In this document: positions 1-10,099 of the stretch, in pieces
Position numbering within the stretch: the first letter of the stretch is position 1
How the letters are laid out: every line of letters starts with the position of its first letter
Source: Bifidobacterium aemilianum
GTDB taxonomy: Bacteria; Actinomycetota; Actinomycetes; Actinomycetales; Bifidobacteriaceae
Assembly: GCF_003315635.1 (NCBI RefSeq)
Contig: NZ_PDCG01000004.1
Coordinates: 83,811-147,810 of the forward strand
Length of the DNA: 64,000 nucleotides
Reading direction: 5' to 3'
Position numbers and translations under genes: made by a program
Notes under the pieces: model-generated
What the model was told of the DNA's origin: nothing
Seen by the model: only the letters and a program-made list of their open reading frames with translations
The model's database searches: none

Positions 1-375
1 TTGGCCGCGCAGTTGGAACGCGATTTCGGAGGCCAGGTGCCCCACACCATGGGGGAACTCACCTCCCTGCCGGGAGTGGGGAGAAAGACCGCCAACGTGG
101 TCCTTGGCAACGCCTTTGGCATTCCCGGTTTCCCTGTCGATACCCATGTGATCCGCCTGACCGGCCGCCTACGCTGGCGGACCGACTGGCGCTCGGCCAA
201 GCCCGATCCGGTCCATATCGAGGAGGAGATCACAGCCTGCTTCCCCGCCGAGGAATGGACCGACCTGTCCCATAGGCTGATCCTGCATGGCCGGGCCATC
301 TGCCATGCCCGCAAACCTGACTGCGCCAACTGCCCCCTGAACGACAGCTGCCCCAGCGCCGGTATGCTTGGTTGA
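1..375 (+). CDS. nth: Endonuclease III, C-terminal part (5' end outside window)
   Basis: Base-excision-repair DNA glycosylase/AP lyase that removes oxidised pyrimidines. The visible 124 residues hold the helix-hairpin-helix LPGVGRKTAN with the catalytic Lys (K29 of the fragment) and the catalytic Asp in VDTH (D47). The C-terminal 4Fe-4S cluster has the family spacing C-x6-C-x2-C-x5-C. Family members are about 210 residues or more, so the N-terminal part lies upstream of base 1 and the TTG at position 1 is not the real start. The stop is at 373-375; the next gene begins 77 bases further on. Identification is firm. Confidence 0.95.
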   Translation: MAAQLERDFGGQVPHTMGELTSLPGVGRKTANVVLGNAFGIPGFPVDTHVIRLTGRLRWRTDWRSAKPDPVHIEEEITACFPAEEWTDLSHRLILHGRAICHARKPDCANCPLNDSCPSAGMLG

Positions 376-452
376 GTGATCCTGCACGACTTGAGGCTCC
401 TTACCATCAGGGTCAGGGTTCACCGGGAGAATCAGCAAAGGGAGGTCATGAT

Positions 453-1991
453 ATGAGCGGAAGTCACGCGGCCGGTCACAAACGGAGTGGATTGGGCACA
501 TGGTTGGTGTTCCTGCTGATTGCGGCCTTGCTCACACTCCTGCTCCTGCTGGGCTGGTCCGTAGGGACCGGTCATCTATCCACTCTGCTGGCCCCCGGCA
601 AGGAAGGCAAGTCCCTGAGGGTGGGAGTCAGGTCCATACCCACGAGTCTTGATATTCGCAAGGAACAGGACAAATCGGTCGAGCAGATTCTCTTAGGCAA
701 CGTCTACGAGACCCTGGTAAGCCGTGACGAGCAGAACCAGCTGAAGCCCGGCCTGGCCAAGGAGTGGAAGGTCTCCGACGACGGTCTGACCTACCAGTTC
801 ACCATGCGCAATGGCCTGCATTTCTCAAATGGTCATAGTCTCACAGCCGAGGAGGCGGTCAGCTCGCTCAAGGCGACCGTGGAAGGCCAGTATCTGGGAG
901 CCTCCGAATTGGAAGGTCTGGCCAAGGTCAGCAATAGTGATGACCAGCATCTGACCATCAGCTTGAGCAGGCCCAGGCCGGGTCTCCTCAGGGCACTCAG
1001 CGGTCGAACCGGTATAGTCTACGACAAGGCCAACAGTGACTATGGCAAGACGGCAGTGGGGTCCGGCCCCTTTACCGTCAGCGACTTCTCAGCCGGACAG
1101 ACCATCGGCATGGCCAAAAACACCTCATATTGGGGCAAGCAGGCCAGTATCGACAAGCTGGCCTTCCTCCATTACACGGACAACGCCGCCATGTCCAAGG
1201 CCCTCAAGGAGGGCAAGATTCAGCTGGCCATTCCACAGGCCAGAGAGATGAACGACAAGCTCTTCACCGGCACCGGGCTGCAGGTCCGTAGCGGCCAGAC
1301 CACGGAGAAGGTCCTGCTGGCCTACAACAGCGGCTCCAACTCGATATACGCCGATGAGCATATGCGCCAGGGCACCCGTCACCTTCTCGATACAGCTTCC
1401 ATCGCCTCCTCCCAACCCGATGCCGCAGGGCCTCTGGGCGGCCCCATCAGCCCGCTGGAACCTGGTTACGAGGACCTGACCGGCCTCTTCCCCTTCGACA
1501 AGGACAAGGGACGCAGGCTCTTGAGCTACTTTTCCAGCCGTTACATCGGCACCCTGGATCTTCTGGTACCCCAGCCTTACCAGAGCCTGGGCGAGACCAT
1601 CAGCCAGCAGCTTCAGGACAATGGTGGCCTATCGGTCAAGATGGAGGTCCTCAGTCAGGAGGCCGTCGAACAGCGCATGGCCGACGGCCTTTACACCCTT
1701 GCCCTGATGACCATGGACCAGCCCGAGGATACCGACATCTTCGCCGGTGACTCCATCCTCCACTACCAGAACCGCAGGGCCCAGGACCTCTATGAGCAGG
1801 TCATGGCCGCCAGCAACGACCAGGCCTACCAGGAGGCGCTCAAAGCCTACGCCAGGGAAGTCAGTCAGAACGCCGCCAGCGACTGGCTCTACACCCGCAA
1901 GAGCCTGGTCGTGGCCAGCGGCAAGCTCCATGACTACCCCGTCAACATGGTCGACGAGCGGCTCCCCCTGGCGGCAATCCGTATGGACTGA
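453..1991 (+). CDS. Membrane-anchored peptide-type solute-binding protein (SBP_bac_5 family)
   Basis: A 512-residue protein with one N-terminal membrane helix (about residues 16-35) followed by an extracytoplasmic family-5 solute-binding domain of the kind that binds oligopeptides for ABC importers. The start at 453 is chosen because GGAGG lies at 441-445; an in-frame TTG at 372 overlaps the nth stop and has no such site. There is no lipobox cysteine after the helix, so it is probably held by an uncleaved anchor rather than a lipid. No ABC permease or ATPase is nearby, so it either serves a distant transporter or has another role. Family assignment is good; the substrate is unknown. Confidence 0.85.
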   Translation: MSGSHAAGHKRSGLGTWLVFLLIAALLTLLLLLGWSVGTGHLSTLLAPGKEGKSLRVGVRSIPTSLDIRKEQDKSVEQILLGNVYETLVSRDEQNQLKPGLAKEWKVSDDGLTYQFTMRNGLHFSNGHSLTAEEAVSSLKATVEGQYLGASELEGLAKVSNSDDQHLTISLSRPRPGLLRALSGRTGIVYDKANSDYGKTAVGSGPFTVSDFSAGQTIGMAKNTSYWGKQASIDKLAFLHYTDNAAMSKALKEGKIQLAIPQAREMNDKLFTGTGLQVRSGQTTEKVLLAYNSGSNSIYADEHMRQGTRHLLDTASIASSQPDAAGPLGGPISPLEPGYEDLTGLFPFDKDKGRRLLSYFSSRYIGTLDLLVPQPYQSLGETISQQLQDNGGLSVKMEVLSQEAVEQRMADGLYTLALMTMDQPEDTDIFAGDSILHYQNRRAQDLYEQVMAASNDQAYQEALKAYAREVSQNAASDWLYTRKSLVVASGKLHDYPVNMVDERLPLAAIRMD

Positions 1992-2071
1992 CTGGCCCTG
2001 CCCACAGGCCGACCAACATGCCTGCCCGGACCCGGGCGCGCTTGTCACCAAGGCTTTCTAAACTTGGCTTC

Positions 2072-4822
2072 ATGACTGATCAGGACAATATGAGCATCCA
2101 CGCCGACCTGACCCCCTTGCCGGACAAGGTGGGCGTCGACGGGCTGGAAGACAAGTGGCGCAAGACCTGGGACGAGGAGGGCACCTACAGGTTCCGCCAG
2201 ACCCGCGACCGCAAGGCCGTATACTCCATCGACACCCCGCCGCCGACCGTCTCCGGCAGCCTGCATGTGGGTCATGTCTTCTCTTACACCCACACGGATG
2301 TGATCGCCCGCTTCAAGCGCATGCGCGGCTACGACGTCTTCTACCCCATGGGCTGGGACGACAACGGCCTGCCCACCGAACGCCGGGTGCAGAACTACTA
2401 CGGCGTGCGTGTGGACACCTCGCTCAAGTATGATCCCGACTTCAAGCCCCCCTTTGAGGGAACCGACGGCAAGAAGCTGGATGCCCGCGACCAGGTGCCG
2501 ATCAGCCGTAAGAACTTCATTGAACTGTGCGAACGCCTCACCGCCCAGGACGAGGAGCGTTTCGAGGAGCTCTGGCGGTCCCTGGGCCTTTCCATTGATT
2601 GGGACCAGACCTACCACACGATCGGCGAACACCCCCAGCGGGTGGCCCAGAAGGCCTTCCTGCGGAACCTGGCCCGTGGCGAGGCCTACCAGCAGGAGGC
2701 TCCAGGTCTCTGGGACGTGACCTTCCAGACCGCCGTGGCCCAGGCCGAGCTGGAGAGCCGCGAATACCCCGGCTTCTACCACAAGATCGCCTTCCATTTC
2801 GAGGACGGTACGCCGATCTACATCGAGACCACCAGGCCTGAGCTTCTGGCCGCCTGCACGTCTTTGATCGCCAACCCCGAGGACGACCGCTACAAGCCCT
2901 ACTTCGGGCAGACCGTCTCCTCACCCCTCTTCAAGGTCAAGGTGCCGATTCTGGCCCATCCGGCGGCGGAGATGGACAAGGGCGCGGGCATCGCCATGTG
3001 CTGCACCTTCGGCGACGTGACCGACGTGGAATGGTGGCGCGACCTGAAGCTGCCCACCCGCTGCATCATCGGCCGCAACGGCCGGATCCTCTCGGAGACC
3101 CCCGACTGGATCGAGGACGGCGAGGGCCGTGCCATCTACCATGAGACAGCAGGCAAGACCAGCTTCTCGGCCCGCAAGATCATTGTGGACCACCTGCGCG
3201 AGTCCGGGGACATGGAGGGTGAGCCCACCCCCACCAAGCGCATGACCAACTTCTACGAGAAGGGCGACAAGCCCCTGGAGATCGTGACCTCCCGCCAGTG
3301 GTACCTGCGCAATGGCGGCACCGACCAGCAGCTGAACGCCGAACTGATCGAGCGGGGCAAGGAACTCAACTTCCACCCTGACTTCATGCGGGTGCGCTAC
3401 GAGAACTGGGTCCACGGCCTCAACGGCGACTGGCTGATCTCCCGCCAACGCTTCTTCGGCGTGCCCTTCCCCCTATGGTACCCGGTGAACGAGGAGGGCG
3501 AGGTGGATTACGCCCACCCCATCACCCCCTCCGAGGACATCCTGCCCATCGACCCGTCCACTGACGTGCCCCAGGGCTACGAGGAGTCCCAGCGTGACCA
3601 GCCTGGCGGATTCACGGCCGAGCAAGACATCATGGACACCTGGGCCACCTCCTCCCTGACCCCCCAGATCGTGACCCACTGGGCCGAGCCCGACCAGGCC
3701 AGCGAAGAGCTCTTCAAGGCCACCTTCCCCATGGACCTGCGCCCCCAGGGCCAGGACATCATCCGCACCTGGCTCTTCTCCTCCGTGGCCCGCGCCCACC
3801 TGGAGAACGGCTGCCTGCCCTGGTCCAACGCCACCCTGTCGGGCTGGATCCTGGACCCAGACCACAAGAAGATGTCCAAGTCCAAGGGCAACGTGGTGGT
3901 CCCCGACCAGCCCATCAAGGAGTACGGGGCCGATGCGGTGCGCTACTGGGCCGCGGCCGCCCGCCTGGGCCTGGATGCCACCTACGACATCGGGCAGATG
4001 AAGATTGGTCGGCGTCTGGCCATCAAGCTGCTCAACGCCAGCAAGTTCGCCCTGGCCATTGGCCGCGAGGATGAGCAGCACCATGTGGGCGCCGCCGCCA
4101 GCGCCGATTGGAATCCCACCGATGTGACCGAGCCCATCGACCGCTCCGTCATGGCGCGGCTGGCCCAGGTGATCGACCAGGCCACGGCTTCGCTGGAGGC
4201 CTACGAGCATTCCAAGGCCCTGGAGGTCATCGAGACCTTCTTCTGGCTCTTCTGCGACGACTACATCGAACTGGTCAAGAACCGGGCCTATGGCACCGCA
4301 GACATCAACGGCCAAGCCCCCTCCCCCGCCTCCGTCCTGTCCGCACGGACCACCCTTGGGCTGGTTCTGGATGCCTTCGTCAGGCTCCTGGCCCCCTACC
4401 TGCCCTTCGCCAGCGAAGAGGTCTGGTCCTGGATGCATGAGGGGCAGGAGTCCGTCCACCGGTCCGCCTGGCCGACCTCCGCCCCCTACACGGCCGCAGC
4501 CCAGGGCGCCGACCCGGAGACGCTGGTCTGGGCAGGCAAGGCCCTGGCCGAGCTGCGCGGCTTGAAGTCCCAGGCCAAGGTATCAATGAAGACCCCGATC
4601 CTCTCGGCCACCCTATCGGTGCCGGCTGAAGGACTTGATGCGGTGCGCTCCTCCCTGGCCGACATCCGCGAGGCTGGCCGGGTCAGCGGCGACCTCAAGC
4701 TTGAGACCCAGGCCGGGGCCGCCGATTCCTTGGCGGATGCCTCCATGGAAGCCGGTGGGGAATCCATCACGGTCGCCCAGAGTGAATTGGGGGAACCACC
4801 GGTCAAGAAGCCCAAGAAGTAG
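2072..4822 (+). CDS. valS: Valine--tRNA ligase
   Basis: Class I aminoacyl-tRNA synthetase that charges tRNA-Val and edits misactivated threonine. In this 916-residue reading the HIGH-type motif is HVGH at residues 65-68, within a PPPTVSG context. KMSKS is at 600-604. The DDNGLPTE stretch typical of the catalytic core follows the first motif, and the editing insertion lies between. The C-terminal end is short and Lys-rich. ATG at 2072 is chosen over an upstream in-frame ATG at 2018, which gives an unconserved 18-residue extension; ATG at 2090 is a further alternative. It is followed by a strong palindromic terminator. Confidence 0.96.
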   Translation: MTDQDNMSIHADLTPLPDKVGVDGLEDKWRKTWDEEGTYRFRQTRDRKAVYSIDTPPPTVSGSLHVGHVFSYTHTDVIARFKRMRGYDVFYPMGWDDNGLPTERRVQNYYGVRVDTSLKYDPDFKPPFEGTDGKKLDARDQVPISRKNFIELCERLTAQDEERFEELWRSLGLSIDWDQTYHTIGEHPQRVAQKAFLRNLARGEAYQQEAPGLWDVTFQTAVAQAELESREYPGFYHKIAFHFEDGTPIYIETTRPELLAACTSLIANPEDDRYKPYFGQTVSSPLFKVKVPILAHPAAEMDKGAGIAMCCTFGDVTDVEWWRDLKLPTRCIIGRNGRILSETPDWIEDGEGRAIYHETAGKTSFSARKIIVDHLRESGDMEGEPTPTKRMTNFYEKGDKPLEIVTSRQWYLRNGGTDQQLNAELIERGKELNFHPDFMRVRYENWVHGLNGDWLISRQRFFGVPFPLWYPVNEEGEVDYAHPITPSEDILPIDPSTDVPQGYEESQRDQPGGFTAEQDIMDTWATSSLTPQIVTHWAEPDQASEELFKATFPMDLRPQGQDIIRTWLFSSVARAHLENGCLPWSNATLSGWILDPDHKKMSKSKGNVVVPDQPIKEYGADAVRYWAAAARLGLDATYDIGQMKIGRRLAIKLLNASKFALAIGREDEQHHVGAAASADWNPTDVTEPIDRSVMARLAQVIDQATASLEAYEHSKALEVIETFFWLFCDDYIELVKNRAYGTADINGQAPSPASVLSARTTLGLVLDAFVRLLAPYLPFASEEVWSWMHEGQESVHRSAWPTSAPYTAAAQGADPETLVWAGKALAELRGLKSQAKVSMKTPILSATLSVPAEGLDAVRSSLADIREAGRVSGDLKLETQAGAADSLADASMEAGGESITVAQSELGEPPVKKPKK

Positions 4823-4844
4823 CCTTTCAGGGCCTAGGCAAGAG

Positions 4845-4882
4845 TTTGGGGCTACCGGCATACGTATGCCGGTAGCCCCAAA
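4845..4882. terminator. Bidirectional terminator between valS and the secreted protein gene
   Basis: A perfect 38-base palindrome: TTTGGGG plus an 11-base arm, a central CG, and the exact complement ending CCCCAAA. It sits between convergent genes, with T/A tails on both sides, so it could end transcription in both directions. Confidence 0.8.
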
Positions 4883-4934
4883 CCATATCCGCGCGTCATC
4901 ATGCGGTCGGCATGACGTTGATCCAGAATCCTTG

Positions 4935-6857
4935 CTAGCCCTGCGCTATCACCATCAGAAAGTTGCTGGAGGCAGTGTGGCGGTTCAAGGGTGTAAGGAA
5001 ATCCGACCCCGTCATTCCACCGTTCCCAAGACTCCCGCCAGCTTCCGCACCAGCCTGGAGGGCGTCAACAAGCACCGGTGAGGGCTGACCGGGGGCAGGC
5101 ATGAGGGCAAGGGCGGCGGCATCCAGCTGCGCGGACGCGTCGGCTATGCCGACCATCTGGTCAACCATGTCCGAGGAATCCACAAGGCCAGCGACAGCCT
5201 GCCCCTCACGCTTGTCGGCGTCAAGACCCAAGGGCCCAGCCAGGGACCGGGCAGGCATGGCAGCCTGTGACAGCAACCTGGTCACCCCAGGCGACACACT
5301 GGTCTGCCGGGACGACAGTTCATCCGCGGAGCCGTCCGAACCCTTGCCCTGCTGGGATTGCGCCGTCAAGAGTTGGGCGACCTTCTGCCAGGCTTGCGCC
5401 TGCCCTGTATGCTCCCTGGCAGCTGCCAAGGAGTCCAGGCCGGCCTCCACCTTACGCCAATTGTCCTTGAGGGCATCATTGCTGGCCTTGCCTGCTTCGG
5501 TCTGGGCCAGGGCCTGCGCCTTCAAACCAGCGGCCCCACCAGCGCTGCCGCCCGTCAGAGCGCTCAGGTAGCTGGTATAGGAGTCGGTATAGGCCATGGA
5601 GTATGGAATCATGGCGTTCTGCAATTGGTCCTGGCCGCTCTTGTAGTCCCGCTCCCCCTGAGTCAGTTGGTCGCCGGACCATCCTCTGGCCCTCTGGGCC
5701 ATCCCAACGCTGCCCCGTCGCTCAATCTGCCTGACCGCATCGTCGTAGGCCTGGGCCGCACCGTCATGCTCGTGGGCATCACTCATGGCATTCACCGCAT
5801 TGGCCAGGTCGTCGACGGCCCGGGAGAGCGGCGTGTCGCCCTTAAGCTCACCGGCGGCCCCCAGGAGGGCCGACATCTGAGTGCTGGAACCGATGGAACC
5901 ACTCAAATGGTCGGTATAGGCCCCCACATAGGCGGACATGTAGCCTAGAAAAGCCTGCTGGTAGTCCTGGGTCTTCTCGCCGATGGCCTTGGGGCTTTGC
6001 GCATGTTCCTGATCCCGCAGGGCCTTCAGTTCCTCAATCAGGGCCCTGTCCTGCTTGGAGACACCCCCGGTGGCCTGGTCAGGCAGCTGGTGGGCCTTGC
6101 CGGCCAGGGACCGCAGGCCCTCCACCAACTGCCCTGGGTCCTTGGCATCGACCGAGGCCAGTAGGAAGGAGCCCATGGAACAGTTCCTGGCGTCAAAGAA
6201 GAAATCGAACCGGGTAGGCTCTTGACGCTTGCCGACCGCGATTGCCAGCAGCTGCCCCTGCCGCCTGCTGACGACCGCGCCCGGGCTGGCGGTGATGCCA
6301 TCGGTAACGCTGGTCGGCACCGTGAACACGACCAGGGGCACAGGCCCAGGCTGCGCGGATTGGGCGACTACCGGGTTGGGTGAGACATCAATATGGACAT
6401 TGACGAAACCATTGGCGCCCGTGATGCGGTCTCTGGGCACCTGCGGCCCATCCAGATTGTAGGTGACCTTCAGCCTCCAAGGAGCTTGCTTGAGTCCGGG
6501 CCTCACCGAACTGGCCGTCGACAGCTTGCCGCCCTCCGGGACCTGCATGGTACGCGGCGTGGCCTTGCCCTGATCATCCAAGCCAAATTCGGTGATGGTC
6601 CCGGGGGCTTTCGCCTCAATGTCATCGGTAACGAACAACCGCCCCATGCGACCATGGCCATCAGCCAGGGTCATGACAGTCTGGTCCTTGCGGTAGTCGA
6701 CCGGGGAACCGTCCACTGCCAGGGCAAGCGAACCCTGGAGTGGCTCCTGGGGACCCGGAGCGGCGGAAGCCGACAGGGCCAGGGGCGCAGCCGCCAGCAA
6801 GGCGAGGCCTACGATAGCGGCGCAGGCACGCTTGGCAAGCCCACTGGGTGACAGCAT
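4935..6857 (-). CDS. Large secreted Ala-rich protein of unknown function
   Basis: A 640-residue protein whose first ~33 residues form a clear signal peptide: positive start, Leu/Ala core and an ASA-like cleavage region. Residues ~40-230 look like a folded, beta-rich domain. Residues ~250-520 are rich in Ala, Gln, Asp and Ser with long helical stretches that could form coiled coils. No LPXTG motif, membrane anchor or enzymatic motif is seen. A single Cys lies near residue 226 (NCSMG). The start has GGGAGA upstream. It is convergent with valS. I do not recognise the family; a secreted or wall-associated structural role is only a guess. Confidence 0.8.
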   Translation of the reverse strand: MLSPSGLAKRACAAIVGLALLAAAPLALSASAAPGPQEPLQGSLALAVDGSPVDYRKDQTVMTLADGHGRMGRLFVTDDIEAKAPGTITEFGLDDQGKATPRTMQVPEGGKLSTASSVRPGLKQAPWRLKVTYNLDGPQVPRDRITGANGFVNVHIDVSPNPVVAQSAQPGPVPLVVFTVPTSVTDGITASPGAVVSRRQGQLLAIAVGKRQEPTRFDFFFDARNCSMGSFLLASVDAKDPGQLVEGLRSLAGKAHQLPDQATGGVSKQDRALIEELKALRDQEHAQSPKAIGEKTQDYQQAFLGYMSAYVGAYTDHLSGSIGSSTQMSALLGAAGELKGDTPLSRAVDDLANAVNAMSDAHEHDGAAQAYDDAVRQIERRGSVGMAQRARGWSGDQLTQGERDYKSGQDQLQNAMIPYSMAYTDSYTSYLSALTGGSAGGAAGLKAQALAQTEAGKASNDALKDNWRKVEAGLDSLAAAREHTGQAQAWQKVAQLLTAQSQQGKGSDGSADELSSRQTSVSPGVTRLLSQAAMPARSLAGPLGLDADKREGQAVAGLVDSSDMVDQMVGIADASAQLDAAALALMPAPGQPSPVLVDALQAGAEAGGSLGNGGMTGSDFLTPLNRHTASSNFLMVIAQG

Positions 6858-7091
6858 GACACTTTCTCCCTGCTCTAGCTATGGTTGACTACCGCCGAAA
6901 CTGATGTGAGAATGCGAACCCAGGCCGGACGGCGGGTTGCCCCTCATTTCCCCAGTGCATTGTACTCTCTGGTGGTTCACGAAGCCGCTTGCCCTCACCC
7001 TGCGTGCTCGGTATTCGCAATATGCGTAATGTGGGCAAGTCCTGGGTCCTATGGCTTCAGGGCCGTACCCTAGCGGTGGGATGATGGGGTA

Positions 7092-7448
7092 TTAGCGTAT
7101 GGACTCGGCGATGTCCTGGTGACGCCGCTTGGCCGCTTCGGCGGCAAAACGCCGGTAGTCCTCCGCCAGTTGGGGGTCAAGACCTGCCGCAAGGGCAATG
7201 GCTCGGAAGCGTACAGCTTGGACCTGCTCACGCTGGGGGTCCTCCGGGGCGAATCCTGCCTGGGCCTTGAGCACACCTATCTGCCGGGTGCATTTGAATC
7301 GTTCGGCCAGCAGGGCCAATATGGCTCCGTCGATGTTGTCAACCGATGCCCTCAGCTGCCCGACTTCCTCCACCAGGCCCGCGATCTCAGGGTGGGCCGC
7401 TGCCTGCCGCTCGTCAATGGTCGTATCCTGCCAGTCATCCTTCGTCAT
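7092..7448 (-). CDS. Chorismate mutase, AroQ class
   Basis: A 118-residue all-helical protein matching AroQ-type chorismate mutases, which convert chorismate to prephenate for Phe and Tyr synthesis. The N-terminal helix carries the signature DNIDGAILALLAERF, followed by R-x-IGVLKAQ and then P-x-RE-Q, which supply active-site Arg, Lys and Glu residues. It stands alone, with no fused prephenate dehydratase. It lies downstream of rho on the same strand but behind rho's terminator, so it probably has its own promoter. A large inverted repeat lies in its upstream region (7527-7641). Confidence 0.85.
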   Translation of the reverse strand: MTKDDWQDTTIDERQAAAHPEIAGLVEEVGQLRASVDNIDGAILALLAERFKCTRQIGVLKAQAGFAPEDPQREQVQAVRFRAIALAAGLDPQLAEDYRRFAAEAAKRRHQDIAESIR

Positions 7449-7526
7449 GCCTCAAGCCTAGCGCCAAGGGCGGTCCAGGCCTCACCCGTACCCCCCTCCC
7501 ATAACCACCCTCCGGCCCCGGCCCAA

Positions 7527-7641
7527 CTCCTCACCCCAACCCGGCTCACCCCACCGGCAAGTTCCGGTGCCTCCTGACGGCAACATAGGGTTCTTGTCAT
7601 CGCACTTGAAGTTGGGGTGAGCCGGGCAAGGGGGTGAGGAG
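7527..7641. repeat. Large inverted repeat with nested hairpin between chorismate mutase and rho
   Basis: Arm 1 (7527-7553) and arm 2 (7613-7641) are complementary in two blocks of 11 and 14 bases, separated by a small bulge. Inside the loop a second hairpin, CACCGG-N6-CCGGTG, lies at 7552-7569. The structure is upstream of the chorismate mutase gene and downstream of the rho terminator. It could be a leader structure or a DNA cruciform. Confidence 0.6.
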
Positions 7642-7654
7642 CGAAGATATGACG

Positions 7655-7680
7655 AAGCCGGATACGTGAGTATCCGGCTT
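7655..7680 (-). terminator. Terminator downstream of rho
   Basis: A 10-bp perfect stem AAGCCGGATA/TATCCGGCTT with a 6-base loop, 37 bases past the rho stop. It is read on the minus strand. Confidence 0.75.
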
Positions 7681-7716
7681 GTGGAAGGCAGGTATGAACC
7701 TGCAGGGGCCTATGGC

Positions 7717-9777
7717 TTAGTTGCCACTCTGCTGAATGATGGCGGCGAGGAAGTCCCGGTTGGTGGAGGTCTTCTTGAGCCTGGGGACCAGGGTCTGGTA
7801 GGCCTGCTCAGGCTCCAGGCCACCCAGAAGACGACGGAGCCGGTAGATGATCGGCAGCTCGTCCTTGGGGGTGATGAGCTCCTCGCGGCGGGTGCCGGAG
7901 GCATTGACATCAATGGCCGGGAAGAGACGCTTGTCAGCCAGCTCGCGGGAGAGGCGCAGCTCCATGTTGCCGGTACCCTTGAACTCCTCGAAGATGACCT
8001 CATCCATCTTGGACCCGGTCTCCACCAGGGCCGAGGAGATGATGGTCAGAGAGCCGCCGTTCTCGATGTTGCGGGCGGCGCCGAAGAACTTCTTGGGCGG
8101 ATAGAGGGCCTGAGCGTCCACACCACCGGAAAGGATGCGGCCGGAGGTCGGAGCGGCGATGTTGTAGGCACGGGCCAGGCGGGTCATGGAATCCAAGAGG
8201 ACCACCACGTCCTGCCCCAGCTCCACCAGTCGCTTGGCGCGCTCGATGGCCAGCTCGGCCACGGTCGTGTGGTCGGAGGCGGGGCGGTCGAAGGTGGAGG
8301 AGATGACCTCACCTTGGACGGTCCGCTCCATATCGGTGACCTCCTCGGGCCGCTCATCCACCAGGACCACCATCAGGTGGACCTCGGGATTGTTGGTCGA
8401 GATGGCGTTGGCGATGTTCTGCAGGGTGATGGTCTTGCCGGCCTTGGGCGGGGAGACGATCAGGCCACGCTGGCCCTTGCCGATGGGGGACACGATGTCG
8501 ATGAGGCGACCGGTGATGTTGTTGGGTGCGCTCTCCTGGCTGAGGCGCTCCTGCGGGTAGAGGGGGGTCAGCTTGGAGAAATGCTGGCGGCCGGCGGCCT
8601 CCTCCACACTCATGCCATTGATCGTCTCGATCGAGTGCAGGGGCACGAACTTCTGCCGCTGGTTGCGGCGGTCACCCTCACGCGGGGGGCGGGTGTAGCC
8701 CTGGACGGCATCGCCCTTGCGCAGGCTGTACCTCTTGATCTGACCCATGGATACGTAGACATCGTTGGGCCCGGGCAGATAGCCGGAGGTCCGCACGAAG
8801 GCGTAGGAGTCGAGCACGTCGATGATGCCGGCCACAGGAACCAGATCAGCCTCCTCGCGGTGGGAGTCGTGCCGACCTTCCCGCTCGGAACGGTCCTCAT
8901 AATCGTAATCACGGTCTCGGTCGCGTCCGCGCATACGGCGGTTGCCGTAGCGGTCGGCACCGTTGGCGTGCTCATGGCCACGGCCACGACGGGCCATGCC
9001 GTGATCGGCCGAAGACCCTTCACCATGGCTTGACTGCTGCTGGGCCTCATCATCAGGTAAGGCGGAAAGGATGTCATCGAGATCCCGGACCTCCTCCTCG
9101 GCGTGGCGGGACTGACCCTCATTGCGCCGCCGGCGGCGGGGCAGGTCATCGTCAGCAATCCGACGGGTGCGACGGCCCTGGCCCTCATTCTTGGAAGCGC
9201 AGCGGTCATTGCCGTCGCGGTCAGACCGGATGGCCTGACGGGAGCGGCCATGTCCCTGGCTTTCGGGCAGGTCCAGGTCCAGCTGATCCAGAAGGGTATC
9301 GGGTTGAACCTTCGTCTGGCGCGAATCCTGGGATTCCTCCCCATCATGACCTGCGGAGGCTGAATCCGACCTGTTCTCGGAACGGCCTGAGCGACTGGTC
9401 GCAGCGGAGCTGTCAGCGGTTGGTCGGGTACGCTGCCGACGACGGACCTCAAAGGGCTGGTTACCGTTTCCCTCACCGTCCGAAGGCAGGTCCTTGTCAT
9501 CGGCTCCATGGGCCGGCGCAGCAGACGCCCCGGCCTCTGTGCTCTTCGCCGCCCGCCCGGCATGCTCAGCCGCCTGCGTGTCCGCACCCGAAGATGCCGG
9601 GCTTGCTGCCGCCTTGACAGTGACACCCTCCGGCGCCTGTCCCCCGTTGCGGGCTGCCTGAAGCGTAGCTATAAGGTCAGGCTTACGCATCGTTGACGTG
9701 CCCCTCAGCCCCATCTGCTTGGCGAGCTGCTTGAGCTCAGGCAGTTTCATGTCTTCAATATTCTGGCTTGTTGCCAC
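7717..9777 (-). CDS. rho: Transcription termination factor Rho with long charged insert
   Basis: RNA-dependent hexameric ATPase that ends transcription. Residues 1-50 are the Rho N-terminal helical domain ([13 protein letters not shown]). Residues ~50-290 are a low-complexity Arg/Asp/Gly/Ser/Gln-rich insert, as known for high-GC actinobacterial Rho. The RNA-binding fold follows ([18 protein letters not shown]). The ATPase core has Walker A PPKAGKT with Lys at ~448 and Walker B LLDSMTR with Asp at ~529. The start is GTG at 9777 with AAGGAAAGG upstream; an internal ATG ten codons in is a weaker choice. At 686 residues it is far longer than the ~420 of E. coli, owing to the insert. Confidence 0.96.
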   Translation of the reverse strand: MATSQNIEDMKLPELKQLAKQMGLRGTSTMRKPDLIATLQAARNGGQAPEGVTVKAAASPASSGADTQAAEHAGRAAKSTEAGASAAPAHGADDKDLPSDGEGNGNQPFEVRRRQRTRPTADSSAATSRSGRSENRSDSASAGHDGEESQDSRQTKVQPDTLLDQLDLDLPESQGHGRSRQAIRSDRDGNDRCASKNEGQGRRTRRIADDDLPRRRRRNEGQSRHAEEEVRDLDDILSALPDDEAQQQSSHGEGSSADHGMARRGRGHEHANGADRYGNRRMRGRDRDRDYDYEDRSEREGRHDSHREEADLVPVAGIIDVLDSYAFVRTSGYLPGPNDVYVSMGQIKRYSLRKGDAVQGYTRPPREGDRRNQRQKFVPLHSIETINGMSVEEAAGRQHFSKLTPLYPQERLSQESAPNNITGRLIDIVSPIGKGQRGLIVSPPKAGKTITLQNIANAISTNNPEVHLMVVLVDERPEEVTDMERTVQGEVISSTFDRPASDHTTVAELAIERAKRLVELGQDVVVLLDSMTRLARAYNIAAPTSGRILSGGVDAQALYPPKKFFGAARNIENGGSLTIISSALVETGSKMDEVIFEEFKGTGNMELRLSRELADKRLFPAIDVNASGTRREELITPKDELPIIYRLRRLLGGLEPEQAYQTLVPRLKKTSTNRDFLAAIIQQSGN

Positions 9778-9841
9778 TGGTATTAGCCTTTCCTTGGCCC
9801 TCTCTTCGGCAGAGCCTGAGAGCTATATGAAAAAGATGCGG

Positions 9842-9847
9842 AGTATA
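9842..9847 (-). promoter_or_regulatory. rho: Possible -10 box for rho
   Basis: TATACT on the minus strand, about 65 bases before the rho start. No good -35 is visible at the expected distance, so this is tentative. Confidence 0.3.
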
Positions 9848-9981
9848 CCCGCAGATGAATGTTTGGCATCATGAACACATGACCGCCAAACCTGTACTTA
9901 CTGTACAACTCCGGTCAGACCAGCGCAAAACCGGCGTGCCAGAACGCTCCCGATGGGCCTAGGGGAATTGGTCGTAAACAA

Positions 9982-10014
9982 GCGAGCCCAGACCAAAACT
10001 TGGTCTGGGCTCGC
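9982..10014 (-). terminator. Terminator downstream of the FAD oxidoreductase gene
   Basis: A 14-bp perfect stem GCGAGCCCAGACCA/TGGTCTGGGCTCGC with a 5-base loop. On the minus strand it is followed by TTGTTT. It lies about 85 bases past the stop at 10100. The rest of the 9778-10099 gap holds the rho leader and no gene. Confidence 0.8.
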
Positions 10015-10099
10015 CATGGCAAACGCCGCTGTTCCGATTGCCCGCACAGTGTCAGGGCCTGTTGCGGCACTGATTCCTAGGCGCCGTCAGTTCACCGGC

